Assembly: GCA_963847515.1 (NCBI GenBank)
Contig: CAWKAA010000002.1
Location: 310,001-374,000 of the forward strand
Length of the DNA: 64,000 nucleotides
Direction of reading: 5' to 3'
DNA from: QHXW01 sp963847515
Lineage (GTDB): Bacteria > Acidobacteriota > Terriglobia > Bryobacterales > Bryobacteraceae
Part shown: piece by piece, positions 52,267 through 60,360 of the stretch
How the letters are laid out: each line of letters starts with the position of its first letter
Position numbering within the stretch: position 1 is the stretch's first letter
Position numbers and translations under genes: made by a program
Notes under the pieces: generated by a model
Databases searched by the model: none
What the model saw: only the letters and a program-made list of their open reading frames with translations
Told to the model about the DNA's origin: nothing

Positions 52267-52737
52267 CTAATACACACGGAAACAGAACACTTGGGTCGAT
52301 CCGTTTGGCGTGATGGAATATTCGCCCTTTTCCAGGCTCACGTCTACCTCGAGCTTATACAGGTCATCGCCCACGCGGCTGGCCGTGCAGCTGACGGGCC
52401 GCGCCACCGCCTTCTTCTTGTGGGTGAAGAGGATCTCACGCTGGCCGTTTTTCGATTCCAGCTTGTAAATTTCCAACTTGTCCGCAGCCAACTGGTCCGT
52501 ACGGATTAAAAAGGCGGGACTGGCGAGCGGGGTGGCCACGGATGATGTGCCTCCTGCGATCACATAGACGGTGTTGTCCTTCCGGGTCTCCTCCTTCGCT
52601 TCGGTTGCCTCGGTGGCGACCAGGACATCTGCGTGCATCAAATACGGAAGATCCGCCTTCTCTGGCTGGGGGCCAGTGTACTTCTGGCCGAACAGGACCA
52701 GCGACGTAATGAACACGAGAATGAACGATCGCAACAT
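52267..52737 (-). CDS. Hypothetical secreted protein
   Basis: 156 residues with a signal peptide (SFILVFITSLVLFGQ). The mature part is charged and beta-rich: YTGPQPEKADLPYLMHADVL, VYVIAGGTSSVATPLASPAF, KLESKNGQREILFTHKKKAV. It ends in YSITPNGSTQVFCFRVY with a cysteine that could pair with the one in RPVSCTAS. No family is recognised. It lies between the HAD gene and rpsO on the same strand. Confidence 0.7.
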   Translation of the reverse strand: MLRSFILVFITSLVLFGQKYTGPQPEKADLPYLMHADVLVATEATEAKEETRKDNTVYVIAGGTSSVATPLASPAFLIRTDQLAADKLEIYKLESKNGQREILFTHKKKAVARPVSCTASRVGDDLYKLEVDVSLEKGEYSITPNGSTQVFCFRVY

Positions 52738-52749
52738 TTGTTAATAATT

Positions 52750-53397
52750 TTATCTGCTTGCCAGCCAAGGTTCCAGTTCAGGGCTGTTAAAATCCCGGAT
52801 TTGCAGGTCGACTCCGGGCAGCTCGTCGTACGTCGTCCGGACCCCAACGACCATCATGCCGGCAGACTGAGCCGACTGAATACCCGCGAAAGAGTCCTCG
52901 AAGGCTATACAATCACGGGGCGAAGACTGGAGCAGTTTGGCCGCCTTGAGGTAGATTTCAGGATGTGGTTTCGGGTCCCGCACCTGGTGCCCGTCCACTT
53001 TGGCGCGGAAATAGGGGCGAAGGCCGGCCGCATCGAGCAGAAACTCGACATTTTCCGGCTCTGCGCTGGTTGCCATCGCCACAGGCAGGCTGCGATGCCG
53101 TGCGAGGAATTCGACCACGCCCGGAACCAGCGACTCTTTCACCACCGGCCCCATCAATTCGCGGTACAGCCGCTCCTTGGCGGCGCCGTGCTCGTGTACT
53201 TCCTCAGGCGTAAGTTGCGGGCCAAAGAAATCCCGCACAATGTCGTCATTCCGGCGGCCGTACATCCTCTGATGCATGGCTTCACCGGTCTCGATCCCAA
53301 AACGCCGGCTGTATTGTTCCCACGCCTTGCGATGCAGAGGATTGGAGTGGATGATGACGCCATCCATATCCAGGATCAACGCCAGATTACGCGCCAA
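52750..53397 (-). CDS. HAD-family phosphatase, beta-phosphoglucomutase-like
   Basis: 215 residues. Motif I is LILDMDGVIIHSNPLHRKAW with the nucleophile Asp and acid/base Asp. The helical cap (WEQYSRRFGIETGEAMHQRM, GRRNDDIVRDFFG) is the small type of the beta-phosphoglucomutase group. Motif II is MATSAEPENVEF, motif III the Lys in VRDPKPHPEIYLKAAK, and motif IV FEDSFAGIQSAQSAGM. The true substrate may be a sugar phosphate or a general phosphoester. It overlaps the cutA 3' end by 11 bases, so the two are co-translated. Confidence 0.85.
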   Translation of the reverse strand: MARNLALILDMDGVIIHSNPLHRKAWEQYSRRFGIETGEAMHQRMYGRRNDDIVRDFFGPQLTPEEVHEHGAAKERLYRELMGPVVKESLVPGVVEFLARHRSLPVAMATSAEPENVEFLLDAAGLRPYFRAKVDGHQVRDPKPHPEIYLKAAKLLQSSPRDCIAFEDSFAGIQSAQSAGMMVVGVRTTYDELPGVDLQIRDFNSPELEPWLASR

Positions 53398-53707
53398 GCT
53401 CGCCGTCCATCCAGTTCAGGTAATTCTGCGCGCCATCAATCACAGAAAGAGCAATCACTTCGGGCACTTCATAGGAATGCAGCTTTTCAAGCGCCGTGCG
53501 CAGAGCATCGAAGCGGCCGCGGGAAGACTTGATCACCAGCAGGCACTCCGCTGCATCTTCGATACTTCCCTTCCAGCGATAGAAACTTCGCATGGCCGGT
53601 ACCACATTCACGCAGGCCGCCAGCCGCGCATCCACCAGGTTACGGGCAATCTTCTCCGCTTCCTGCGTGCTGGATGCTGTACTGAGCACGACAATTTTGT
53701 CAGTCAT
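53387..53707 (-). CDS. cutA: CutA1 divalent-cation tolerance protein
   Basis: 106 residues from ATG 53707 (MTDKIVVLSTASSTQEAEKI). ARNLVDARLAACVNVVPAMR has the conserved Cys-Val-Asn, SFYRWKGSIEDAAECLLVIK the Tyr-Trp and Glu, and LEKLHSYEVPEVIALSVIDG the C-terminal strand. CutA1 is a small trimer of the PII-like fold, linked to copper and other divalent metals, but its exact job is uncertain. Divergent from the FtsB-like gene. Confidence 0.93.
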   Translation of the reverse strand: MTDKIVVLSTASSTQEAEKIARNLVDARLAACVNVVPAMRSFYRWKGSIEDAAECLLVIKSSRGRFDALRTALEKLHSYEVPEVIALSVIDGAQNYLNWMDGELGA

Positions 53708-53740
53708 ATTTTGATTTTTGTTCAAAGGAATCTTCATCCG

Positions 53741-54079
53741 ATGGTACTATTTATTTTTCGGGCTCTTGGTATGAGATCCAGGGTGGCAAAAATCAGCTAC
53801 GCGATTGCGGTTCTGGTAGCGGCCAGCTATGCATTGGTCACACTGGATGGTGGAGTTCCGGCATTAATACAGAAACAGAAAGAGATTCGCGCCCTGGAAA
53901 TAGAGAACGCCAGCCTGCATCGGGACATTGAGTTCCGCCGCGAACGCATCCGGCGTCTGCGCGGGGACGAATCGGCGCAAGAGCTCGAAATCCGGCAACG
54001 CCTGAAACTGGTCCGCCCGGGTGAGAAGGTTTTTATCCTCCAGGAGCCTGCCGATCAGAAACGCGCGCCCCAACCGTAA
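53741..54079 (+). CDS. FtsB/DivIC-like septum formation protein
   Basis: About 112 residues from ATG 53741; ATG 53771 is an alternative. A short N-terminus, one membrane helix (ISYAIAVLVAASYALVTL), then a coiled coil with heptads (LIQKQKEIRALEIENASLHR, DIEFRRERIRRLRGDESAQE) and a short end (IRQRLKLVRPGEKVFILQE). That is the FtsB/DivIC layout: cytosol-membrane-periplasm, with the coiled coil pairing with FtsL. It is six bases upstream of the TonB receptor gene on the same strand. Confidence 0.8.
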   Translation: MVLFIFRALGMRSRVAKISYAIAVLVAASYALVTLDGGVPALIQKQKEIRALEIENASLHRDIEFRRERIRRLRGDESAQELEIRQRLKLVRPGEKVFILQEPADQKRAPQP

Positions 54080-54085
54080 CCCGCC

Positions 54086-55876
54086 GTGCCCATCCTGCTG
54101 ATCCTGTTTTGCATGTTGCTGGTATTGTCCCCTGTCTCTGCGCAACAGCTCCCTGTGCGATCCGATTCCATCGTAGTAACTGGAACCTGGGAGCCTCTGA
54201 CCCTGGATGAGCTCGATCGATCGGTCACCGTGCTGCCGCTCCGGGCCGACACCTTGCTCCTAAACAGCTGGATGGATGCATTGCGGCTCGATTCGTCGCT
54301 CGACTTGGGCGAACGCGCGCCCAATGGCGTGCAAACGGACGTTTCCATCCGCGGAGCGACCTTCGGCCAAACCCTGGTGTTGTTGAACGGCATCCGCATC
54401 AGCGACGCACAATCCGGCCATCACAACATGGACCTGCCGATCCCACCGGAGGGAATTTCGCGCGTCGAAGTTCTTCACGGTTCGGGATCGACCCTTTACG
54501 GGTCAGACGCGGTAGGCGGGGTCATCAATGTGATTGCCGATCCACCGGAATCCTCTGAATTCCGCCTGCGCACGTCGGTAGGAAATTTTGGCGTCAACCA
54601 GGAGCGCGGCTCCCTCTCGCTGGTTAGCTCAGATCTGGCCGAACAGATCGCTTTTTCGCGCGATTTCTCCAGTGGATTCCGGCCTGACCGCGACTACCGC
54701 AATCTGGCAATCGATTCGGAGACTCACTGGCTCTCTGCGCTGGGAGCAAGCGACGTGACGCTGGCTTATGATGACCGTCCGTTCGGCGCCGACCAGTTCT
54801 ACGGCGATTTCAACTCCTGGGAAGACACCAAAACCTGGTTCACTTCCCTGCGCCAGGCGATAGGGGAGAACACGGAAGCCTCATTTGCCTTCCGCCGGCA
54901 CAGCGATCTTTTCGTACTATACCGGGACCAGCCCGACATCTACAAGAATCACCACGCCGTGAAAAGCTACGTAGGCACGCTGCGCCGCAATGAGACGCTC
55001 CACAAAAACGTCAAACTCCACTATGGCGCCGAGTTCTATCGCGATGCCATCGTCAGCAACAATCTGGGCAATCATCAGCGTGATTACGGAGCGGTCTACG
55101 CCTCGATTGATGTGCGAGCGCTGCGGCGCTTCTCTTTCTCCGCAGGCATCCGGGAGAACGCTTACGGATCACTATCGGTGGAGAGTTCGCCGTCGGTAAG
55201 TGGCGGTGTATGGATCAACGCGCACCTGAAGATGCGTGCCAGCGCCAGCCATGCCTTTCGTCTCCCGACTTATACCGACCTCTATTATCACGACCCAGCG
55301 AATGTCGGAAGCCCGAACCTGCGGCCCGAGCGCGCGTGGAGCTATGAAACGGGCCTGCAGTGGACTCCGGCGGCCCGTCTGCGCGCTGATGTGGCCGTTT
55401 TCCATCGCAGCGAACGCGATGGAATTGACTACGTGCGCACCTCGGCAACGGATATATGGCGTGCGACCAACGTTGACCGTCTGCAGTTCACCGGGGTCGA
55501 GGCGTCGGTAGATGGAAAGGTCTCTAACACCCAGACGGTCTCGCTGCGGTACACCGCCATCCACGGAGCGCAGGCGGCATTCGTCGATCTCATGTCGAGA
55601 TACGTTTTCAACTATCCCTCACAATCGGCAGTGGCAGAGTGGCGCGGAAGTTTTTCCCACCACCTGCTGGCTCGGACGCGCGTAGGAGCGCTCAACCGCC
55701 GCGCGGCCGATCCTTACGCGTTATGGGATGTCTACGGCGCGTGGGGCGAGCATGCATTGCGCCCCTTCGTGCAACTCACCAACATCACGTCGACCCACTA
55801 CGAGGAAATACCCGGCGTGGTGATGCCGGGCCGGGCCATCGTGGGCGGCGTCGAGTGGTCGATCGGGTGGAAGTAG
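54086..55876 (+). CDS. TonB-dependent outer-membrane receptor
   Basis: 596 residues from GTG 54086, with a signal peptide (LLILFCMLLVLSPVSAQQ). A TonB-box-like stretch (DSIVVTGTWEP) is followed by the plug domain (IRGATFGQTLVLLNGIRISD, RVEVLHGSGSTLYGSDAVGG, VINVIADPP). A beta-barrel of about 22 strands ends in VEWSIGWK with an aromatic near the end. The compact size suits BtuB-like carriers of cobalamin, siderophores or sugars. No transport partner or riboswitch is seen nearby, so the ligand is open. Confidence 0.85.
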   Translation: MPILLILFCMLLVLSPVSAQQLPVRSDSIVVTGTWEPLTLDELDRSVTVLPLRADTLLLNSWMDALRLDSSLDLGERAPNGVQTDVSIRGATFGQTLVLLNGIRISDAQSGHHNMDLPIPPEGISRVEVLHGSGSTLYGSDAVGGVINVIADPPESSEFRLRTSVGNFGVNQERGSLSLVSSDLAEQIAFSRDFSSGFRPDRDYRNLAIDSETHWLSALGASDVTLAYDDRPFGADQFYGDFNSWEDTKTWFTSLRQAIGENTEASFAFRRHSDLFVLYRDQPDIYKNHHAVKSYVGTLRRNETLHKNVKLHYGAEFYRDAIVSNNLGNHQRDYGAVYASIDVRALRRFSFSAGIRENAYGSLSVESSPSVSGGVWINAHLKMRASASHAFRLPTYTDLYYHDPANVGSPNLRPERAWSYETGLQWTPAARLRADVAVFHRSERDGIDYVRTSATDIWRATNVDRLQFTGVEASVDGKVSNTQTVSLRYTAIHGAQAAFVDLMSRYVFNYPSQSAVAEWRGSFSHHLLARTRVGALNRRAADPYALWDVYGAWGEHALRPFVQLTNITSTHYEEIPGVVMPGRAIVGGVEWSIGWK

Positions 55877-55880
55877 GCGT

Positions 55881-56606
55881 TCAGCTTTTGTAATACCAGT
55901 CGAGAATTCGCACTTCGATCCCGCTGCCCACCAGCGCTTTTTCGAAGACGCTTAAATCCGAGCCGCGGTAATGATACGGATAAACAATTTTCGGATGGAA
56001 GGCGCGCACCGCGTCGGCCGCTTCGTCGGGCGGCATCGTGTACGGCAGGTTCATGCAGACGAACGCCACGTCGATATTTTTCAACGCGCGCATCTCCGGA
56101 ATTCCTTCGGTGTCGCCGGAATAATAAAAGCGCTTGCCGCCGTACGTGACGATGTAGCCGTTGCCGCGGCCTTTGTCGTGAAAGAACTTGTCCTCTGACG
56201 GACCACGCTTCAGGTTGTACATGGGAACCGCTTCAATAGTCCAGGCGCCTACATGCTTAGTCTCGCCATTACGGATCACCGTAGCATTCTTCACCGTCTC
56301 GGCCACTGCTGCAGGCGCGAGAATCACGGTTCCCGTCTTCGAGACTTTAGGAAGAATCTTCGGATCCATGTGGTCACCGTGAATGTCCGTAATCAGAATC
56401 AGGTCGGCGGCCGGCAATCCATCGTAGTTGCCGCCGCTCACGGGATCGATGTGGACCACTTTTCCGCCGCCCTCCATCATGAGACTGGCGTGCTGGATGG
56501 GCGTGATCTTCACTGGTCCGGCGGAGGTCTCAAACTCCTGCACCGGGCGTTTGGACTGGCCGAACGCGACCGCAAAGACAAGCAACAATCCGGCGAATAT
56601 TTTCAT
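55881..56606 (-). CDS. Secreted MBL-fold metal-dependent hydrolase (UPF0173-like)
   Basis: About 241 residues from ATG 56606, with a signal peptide (KIFAGLLLVFAVAFGQ). The metal-binding site is in LILITDIHGDHMDPKILPKV (a HxxDH variant), with FYYSGDTEGIPEM and VYPYHYRGSDLSVFE following. The lactonase/UPF0173 order is clear, but the first His-x-His of the classic HxHxDH motif is Asp-Ile-His. It probably acts on an ester or lactone outside the cytoplasm. The overlap with the TonB receptor is none; the genes converge, four bases apart. Confidence 0.8.
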   Translation of the reverse strand: MKIFAGLLLVFAVAFGQSKRPVQEFETSAGPVKITPIQHASLMMEGGGKVVHIDPVSGGNYDGLPAADLILITDIHGDHMDPKILPKVSKTGTVILAPAAVAETVKNATVIRNGETKHVGAWTIEAVPMYNLKRGPSEDKFFHDKGRGNGYIVTYGGKRFYYSGDTEGIPEMRALKNIDVAFVCMNLPYTMPPDEAADAVRAFHPKIVYPYHYRGSDLSVFEKALVGSGIEVRILDWYYKS

Positions 56607-56665
56607 AGGACGCCATTTTATCGCACAGCCAAACGTACTCGCCGCTGGCAGGATGCCTCGCGCAG

Positions 56666-57988
56666 TTATAGCCGTACGATCTTCTGAGAAGCGATCCCTT
56701 TGAGCGCGTTGCGCGTGTCCACGATTAGCTGGGCGCGTTCCACGATCATGCGATAGTTGAAAGCCGAATGATCGGTGACAACCACCGCGCAATCAGCCGT
56801 CGCCGCCAGGTTGACGTCTTCGGCAGTCAGCCGTTCGCCTTCCAGTTCCAGCGAATTCACATGCGGGTCGGAAAAGGTGAGTCGCGCGCCGCGGCGTTTC
56901 AATAGCAGCATGATGTCCAGCGCCGGCGACTCGCGCATATCCTCAATGTCCTTCTTATACGCCACGCCGAGAATGTGAATGTGCGAACCTTTGACGGGCT
57001 TACCTTGATCGTTGAGCGCGTTCTGGATCTTGTCAACCACAAAATGCGGCATCTGCCCGTTGATGTAGCCGGCCAGCTCGATAAAGCGCGCTTCGATGCC
57101 GGCTTGTTTGCTCTTCCACGAAAGGTAGAACGGATCGATGGGAATGCAGTGCCCGCCCAGGCCCGGTCCCGGATAGAACGGCATGAACCCGAACGGCTTG
57201 GTAGCGGCGGCCTCAATCACTTCCCAAACGTTGATGCCCATGCGATCGCACATGATGGCGATTTCGTTCACCATGCCGATATTGATCATGCGGAACGTGT
57301 TCTCCAGCAGCTTGACCATCTCGGCCACCCGTGTCGAGCTTACCGCCACGACCTTCTCGAGCGCCTGTGCATAAAACAGGCGGCCTACCTCGGAACACGC
57401 GGCGGTGGTGCCGCCGACCACTTTGGGAATGTTCGACGTATTGTATTTCGGGTTGCCCGGATCCACGCGCTCCGGCGAGAAACACAGAAAGAAATCCTCG
57501 CCGGCCTTGAGCCCGCCCTGCTCCAGCATGGGCAGCACCAGTTCGTCGGTCGTACCGGGATAGGTGGTCGATTCCAGGATCACCAGCATTCCGGAATGAA
57601 GATATTTTGCAATCTCGCCGCACGCGGACACGATGTAACTCATGTCCGGATCCTTGGTTTTGCGCAGCGGCGTGGGCACGCAGATGTTCACCGTGTCCAG
57701 ATCCCGGACTACCGAGAAATCCGTGGTAGCCGTGATCTTTCCGGTTTCCACAAGCGGCGCCAGCACCGCGTTCGGAATATCCCCAACATAAGAATCCCCG
57801 GCATTGACGCGCGCAATCTTGGAATCGCTCAAATCGATACCCGTGATCGTAAAGCCCGCCTTAGCGAATTCCACCGCCAGCGGCAGCCCCACGTAACCCA
57901 AGCCAACGATCCCCACCTTGGCCTGGCGCGTCCGGATCTTCTCTTCCAACAATTGCGCGACGGTTAGACTCTTATGCAAGACTTCCAT
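56666..57988 (-). CDS. UDP-sugar dehydrogenase (WecC/WbpA-like)
   Basis: 440 residues. The N-terminal Rossmann domain reads KVGIVGLGYVGLPLAVEFAK, ICVPTPLRKTKDPDMSYI and VILESTTYPGTTDELVLPML. The central part has FFLCFSPERVDPGNPKY and VGGTT. The catalytic Cys is in PGPGLGGHCIPIDPFYLSWK. The C-terminal domain (HILGVAYKKDIEDMRESPAL) binds UDP. Family members oxidise UDP-GlcNAc, UDP-ManNAc or UDP-glucose to the uronate in two steps with NAD. The N-acetyl type fits best. It is divergent from the GH36 gene and probably serves surface polysaccharide. Confidence 0.9.
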   Translation of the reverse strand: MEVLHKSLTVAQLLEEKIRTRQAKVGIVGLGYVGLPLAVEFAKAGFTITGIDLSDSKIARVNAGDSYVGDIPNAVLAPLVETGKITATTDFSVVRDLDTVNICVPTPLRKTKDPDMSYIVSACGEIAKYLHSGMLVILESTTYPGTTDELVLPMLEQGGLKAGEDFFLCFSPERVDPGNPKYNTSNIPKVVGGTTAACSEVGRLFYAQALEKVVAVSSTRVAEMVKLLENTFRMINIGMVNEIAIMCDRMGINVWEVIEAAATKPFGFMPFYPGPGLGGHCIPIDPFYLSWKSKQAGIEARFIELAGYINGQMPHFVVDKIQNALNDQGKPVKGSHIHILGVAYKKDIEDMRESPALDIMLLLKRRGARLTFSDPHVNSLELEGERLTAEDVNLAATADCAVVVTDHSAFNYRMIVERAQLIVDTRNALKGIASQKIVRL

Positions 57989-58108
57989 TTTAACTCTCCC
58001 CGACGAAACCCAGCATACTGTATTTCATCTTTGGGCCTCCGAGCGCCCCGCGGTCCTTCAGCAGAGGCGCTGAGGCGCAAAGCTTGGGGAGGACATATTA
58101 TAGTTGCC

Positions 58109-60316
58109 GTGATCAACCGTTTCTCTATTCTCGCCAGCATAGCGCTGTGTGCGTCTGCTTTTGGGCAAGATCCCATCCGGTATCTCGCGGACAAGAAGCT
58201 GTGGGTGCTCGACACCAACACTTCCACTTACGTGTTTGGCGTGAACGAACGAAATCAACTGCAGCAGGCATATTGGGGCAAGAAGCTGTGGCGCGACGCG
58301 GATCTGGCTCCGCTCCACTCTGAGAGCGAATGGGCTTCCTTTGACGGTTCGGCGAGCACCACACCGGGTGAATACGCGGGCTGGGGAAGCAACATGTACA
58401 CCGAGCCCTGCCTGAAAGTGACTCTCGCTGACGGAAACCGCGACCTGGTTCTCCGTTATGTCAGCCATGAAATTCATGGCGACGTGCTCAAGGTGGTGAC
58501 AAAAGATATCCAGTACGATTTGTTTGCCAACATTTATTACCGCGTGTATCCTGGCGCCGGCATCATCGAAAAGCATTCCGTCATCGAGAATAAGACGTCG
58601 CAGCCGATCACTCTCGAAAGCGCCCAGGCCGGCACCTGGTATATGCCACCGGGTGACGGCTACCGGCTGACCTATTTGAACGGGCGGTGGGCGGGCGAGA
58701 CCCAGCTTATCCAGGAGGACATACATCCTGGAGTGAAAGTGCTGGAGAGCCGGCGCGGCACCACCAGCCACCAGACGAATCCGTGGTTTGCCATTGATCG
58801 ACCGGAAGGCGATGGCTCGCGCGCAGATCAAGATCACGGCGGGATTTGGTTCGGCGCCCTCGGCTGGAGCGGGTCTTGGAGGTTCAGCATTGAACAGACT
58901 CCGCACCAGCAAGTGCGTGTCACCGGTGGATACAACACTTTCGACTTTGCGTATCCGCTGAATCCCGGCGAGCAACTCGAGACCCCGCCATTTTACGGCG
59001 GCTTCAGCGATAACGGCTTTGGTGAAGCCTCGCGGACGCTGCACCATTTCACGCGAGAGTTTATCCTTCCCGGCGGCCTCTCGGCAAAGCCCAGGCCGGT
59101 GCTGTACAACTCGTGGGAAGCGACGGAATTCAACGTTGACGAGCCAGGACAAAAAGTGCTGGCCGAAAAAGCCGCGAAGATCGGCGTCGAGCGTTTCGTG
59201 ATGGACGATGGCTGGTTCGGCGCGCGCAACACCGATCACGCCGGCCTGGGCGACTGGTATGTCAACCCGAAGAAGTTTCCCAACGGTTTGCAGCCACTGA
59301 TTCAGTATGTAAATGGTCTTGGCATGGACTTCGGCATCTGGGTTGAGCCGGAGATGGTGAACCCGGATAGCGATCTCTATCGCAAACATCCCGACTGGGC
59401 CATGAATTTTCCCCGACGGCCGCGAACAGAAGCGCGCAATCAACTGGTTCTGAACATGGCTCGGGACGACGTTAAGGAATACACCTTTCAGTCGCTGGAT
59501 AAGCTGGTCAGCGAAAACAATATCGCATTTTTGAAATGGGACATGAATCGCAATTTCTCCGAACCCGGCTGGCCCGAAGTGGGCGCCGCCAACGAGAAGA
59601 AGATCTGGGTGAAGTACACCAATAATGTCTATGAGATCATCGACCGGCTACGGGCGCGTCATCCCAAGCTGGAGATCGAGTCGTGCTCGGGCGGCGGAGG
59701 GCGCGTGGATCTCGGCATCATGAAACGGGTTGACGAGGTGTGGACGTCCGACAACACCGAAGCCTTCGACCGTCTGCGCATTCAGGAGGGATTCAGTTAT
59801 GCTTACCCGTCGCAGACGATGATGGATTGGGTGACCGATGTGCCCAACTACAACGAGCGCACCACGCCGCTGCAATACCGGTTCCTGGTGGCTATGATGG
59901 GCTCGCTTGGCATCGGGAACAATCTGAACAAGTGGGCGAATGCCGACTTCATGTTTGCCACAAAGATGATCGCCCACTACAAGACCATCCGCGCCACCGT
60001 GCAACAGGGCAGGCTTTATCGTCTGTTCTCACCGCGCTTGGGAGAGCTGACAGCGAATCAGTATGTCTCGGAAGACGGGAAACAGGCTATCCTGTTCGCC
60101 TTTCTGCGATCGCAACAATACGGCCGGTCGGCGCCGGCCATCCGATTACGTGGGCTGGACGATCGTGGCGTCTACCGAGTCAAAGCGCTGGATGGCAGCA
60201 AGCTGGCCGAGAAGCTCGAAATAGCGAGCGGCGCGTACCTTCAGAATCATGGCTTGAACCTGGTCTTGAAGGGTGATTACGACAGCACATCGGTTCTTTT
60301 GGAGCGCACGGAGTAG
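58109..60316 (+). CDS. Alpha-galactosidase, GH36 family, secreted
   Basis: About 735 residues from GTG 58109, with a signal peptide (FSILASIALCASAFGQDP). The N-terminal beta-sandwich and barrel show LYNSWEATEFNVDEPGQKVL, RFVMDDGWFGARNTDHAGLG, LGMDFGIWVEPEMVNPDSDL, FLKWDMNRNFSEPGWPE with the nucleophile Asp, ESCSGGGGRVDLGIMKRVDE and VWTSDNTEAFDRLRIQEGF with the acid/base Asp. It removes alpha-1,6-galactose from melibiose, raffinose or galactomannan. The export signal suggests periplasmic or outside action. AGGA lies about 16 bases before the GTG. Confidence 0.92.
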   Translation: MINRFSILASIALCASAFGQDPIRYLADKKLWVLDTNTSTYVFGVNERNQLQQAYWGKKLWRDADLAPLHSESEWASFDGSASTTPGEYAGWGSNMYTEPCLKVTLADGNRDLVLRYVSHEIHGDVLKVVTKDIQYDLFANIYYRVYPGAGIIEKHSVIENKTSQPITLESAQAGTWYMPPGDGYRLTYLNGRWAGETQLIQEDIHPGVKVLESRRGTTSHQTNPWFAIDRPEGDGSRADQDHGGIWFGALGWSGSWRFSIEQTPHQQVRVTGGYNTFDFAYPLNPGEQLETPPFYGGFSDNGFGEASRTLHHFTREFILPGGLSAKPRPVLYNSWEATEFNVDEPGQKVLAEKAAKIGVERFVMDDGWFGARNTDHAGLGDWYVNPKKFPNGLQPLIQYVNGLGMDFGIWVEPEMVNPDSDLYRKHPDWAMNFPRRPRTEARNQLVLNMARDDVKEYTFQSLDKLVSENNIAFLKWDMNRNFSEPGWPEVGAANEKKIWVKYTNNVYEIIDRLRARHPKLEIESCSGGGGRVDLGIMKRVDEVWTSDNTEAFDRLRIQEGFSYAYPSQTMMDWVTDVPNYNERTTPLQYRFLVAMMGSLGIGNNLNKWANADFMFATKMIAHYKTIRATVQQGRLYRLFSPRLGELTANQYVSEDGKQAILFAFLRSQQYGRSAPAIRLRGLDDRGVYRVKALDGSKLAEKLEIASGAYLQNHGLNLVLKGDYDSTSVLLERTE

Positions 60317-60360
60317 GCGTTGTATTAGACTGCTTCGTACTACGCATAACTGGATTCCTC

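Noticed and set aside
58058..59443. 461-residue antisense open frame opposite the GH36 gene
   Set aside because: A shadow of a strongly conserved enzyme; length alone reflects high GC at third positions.
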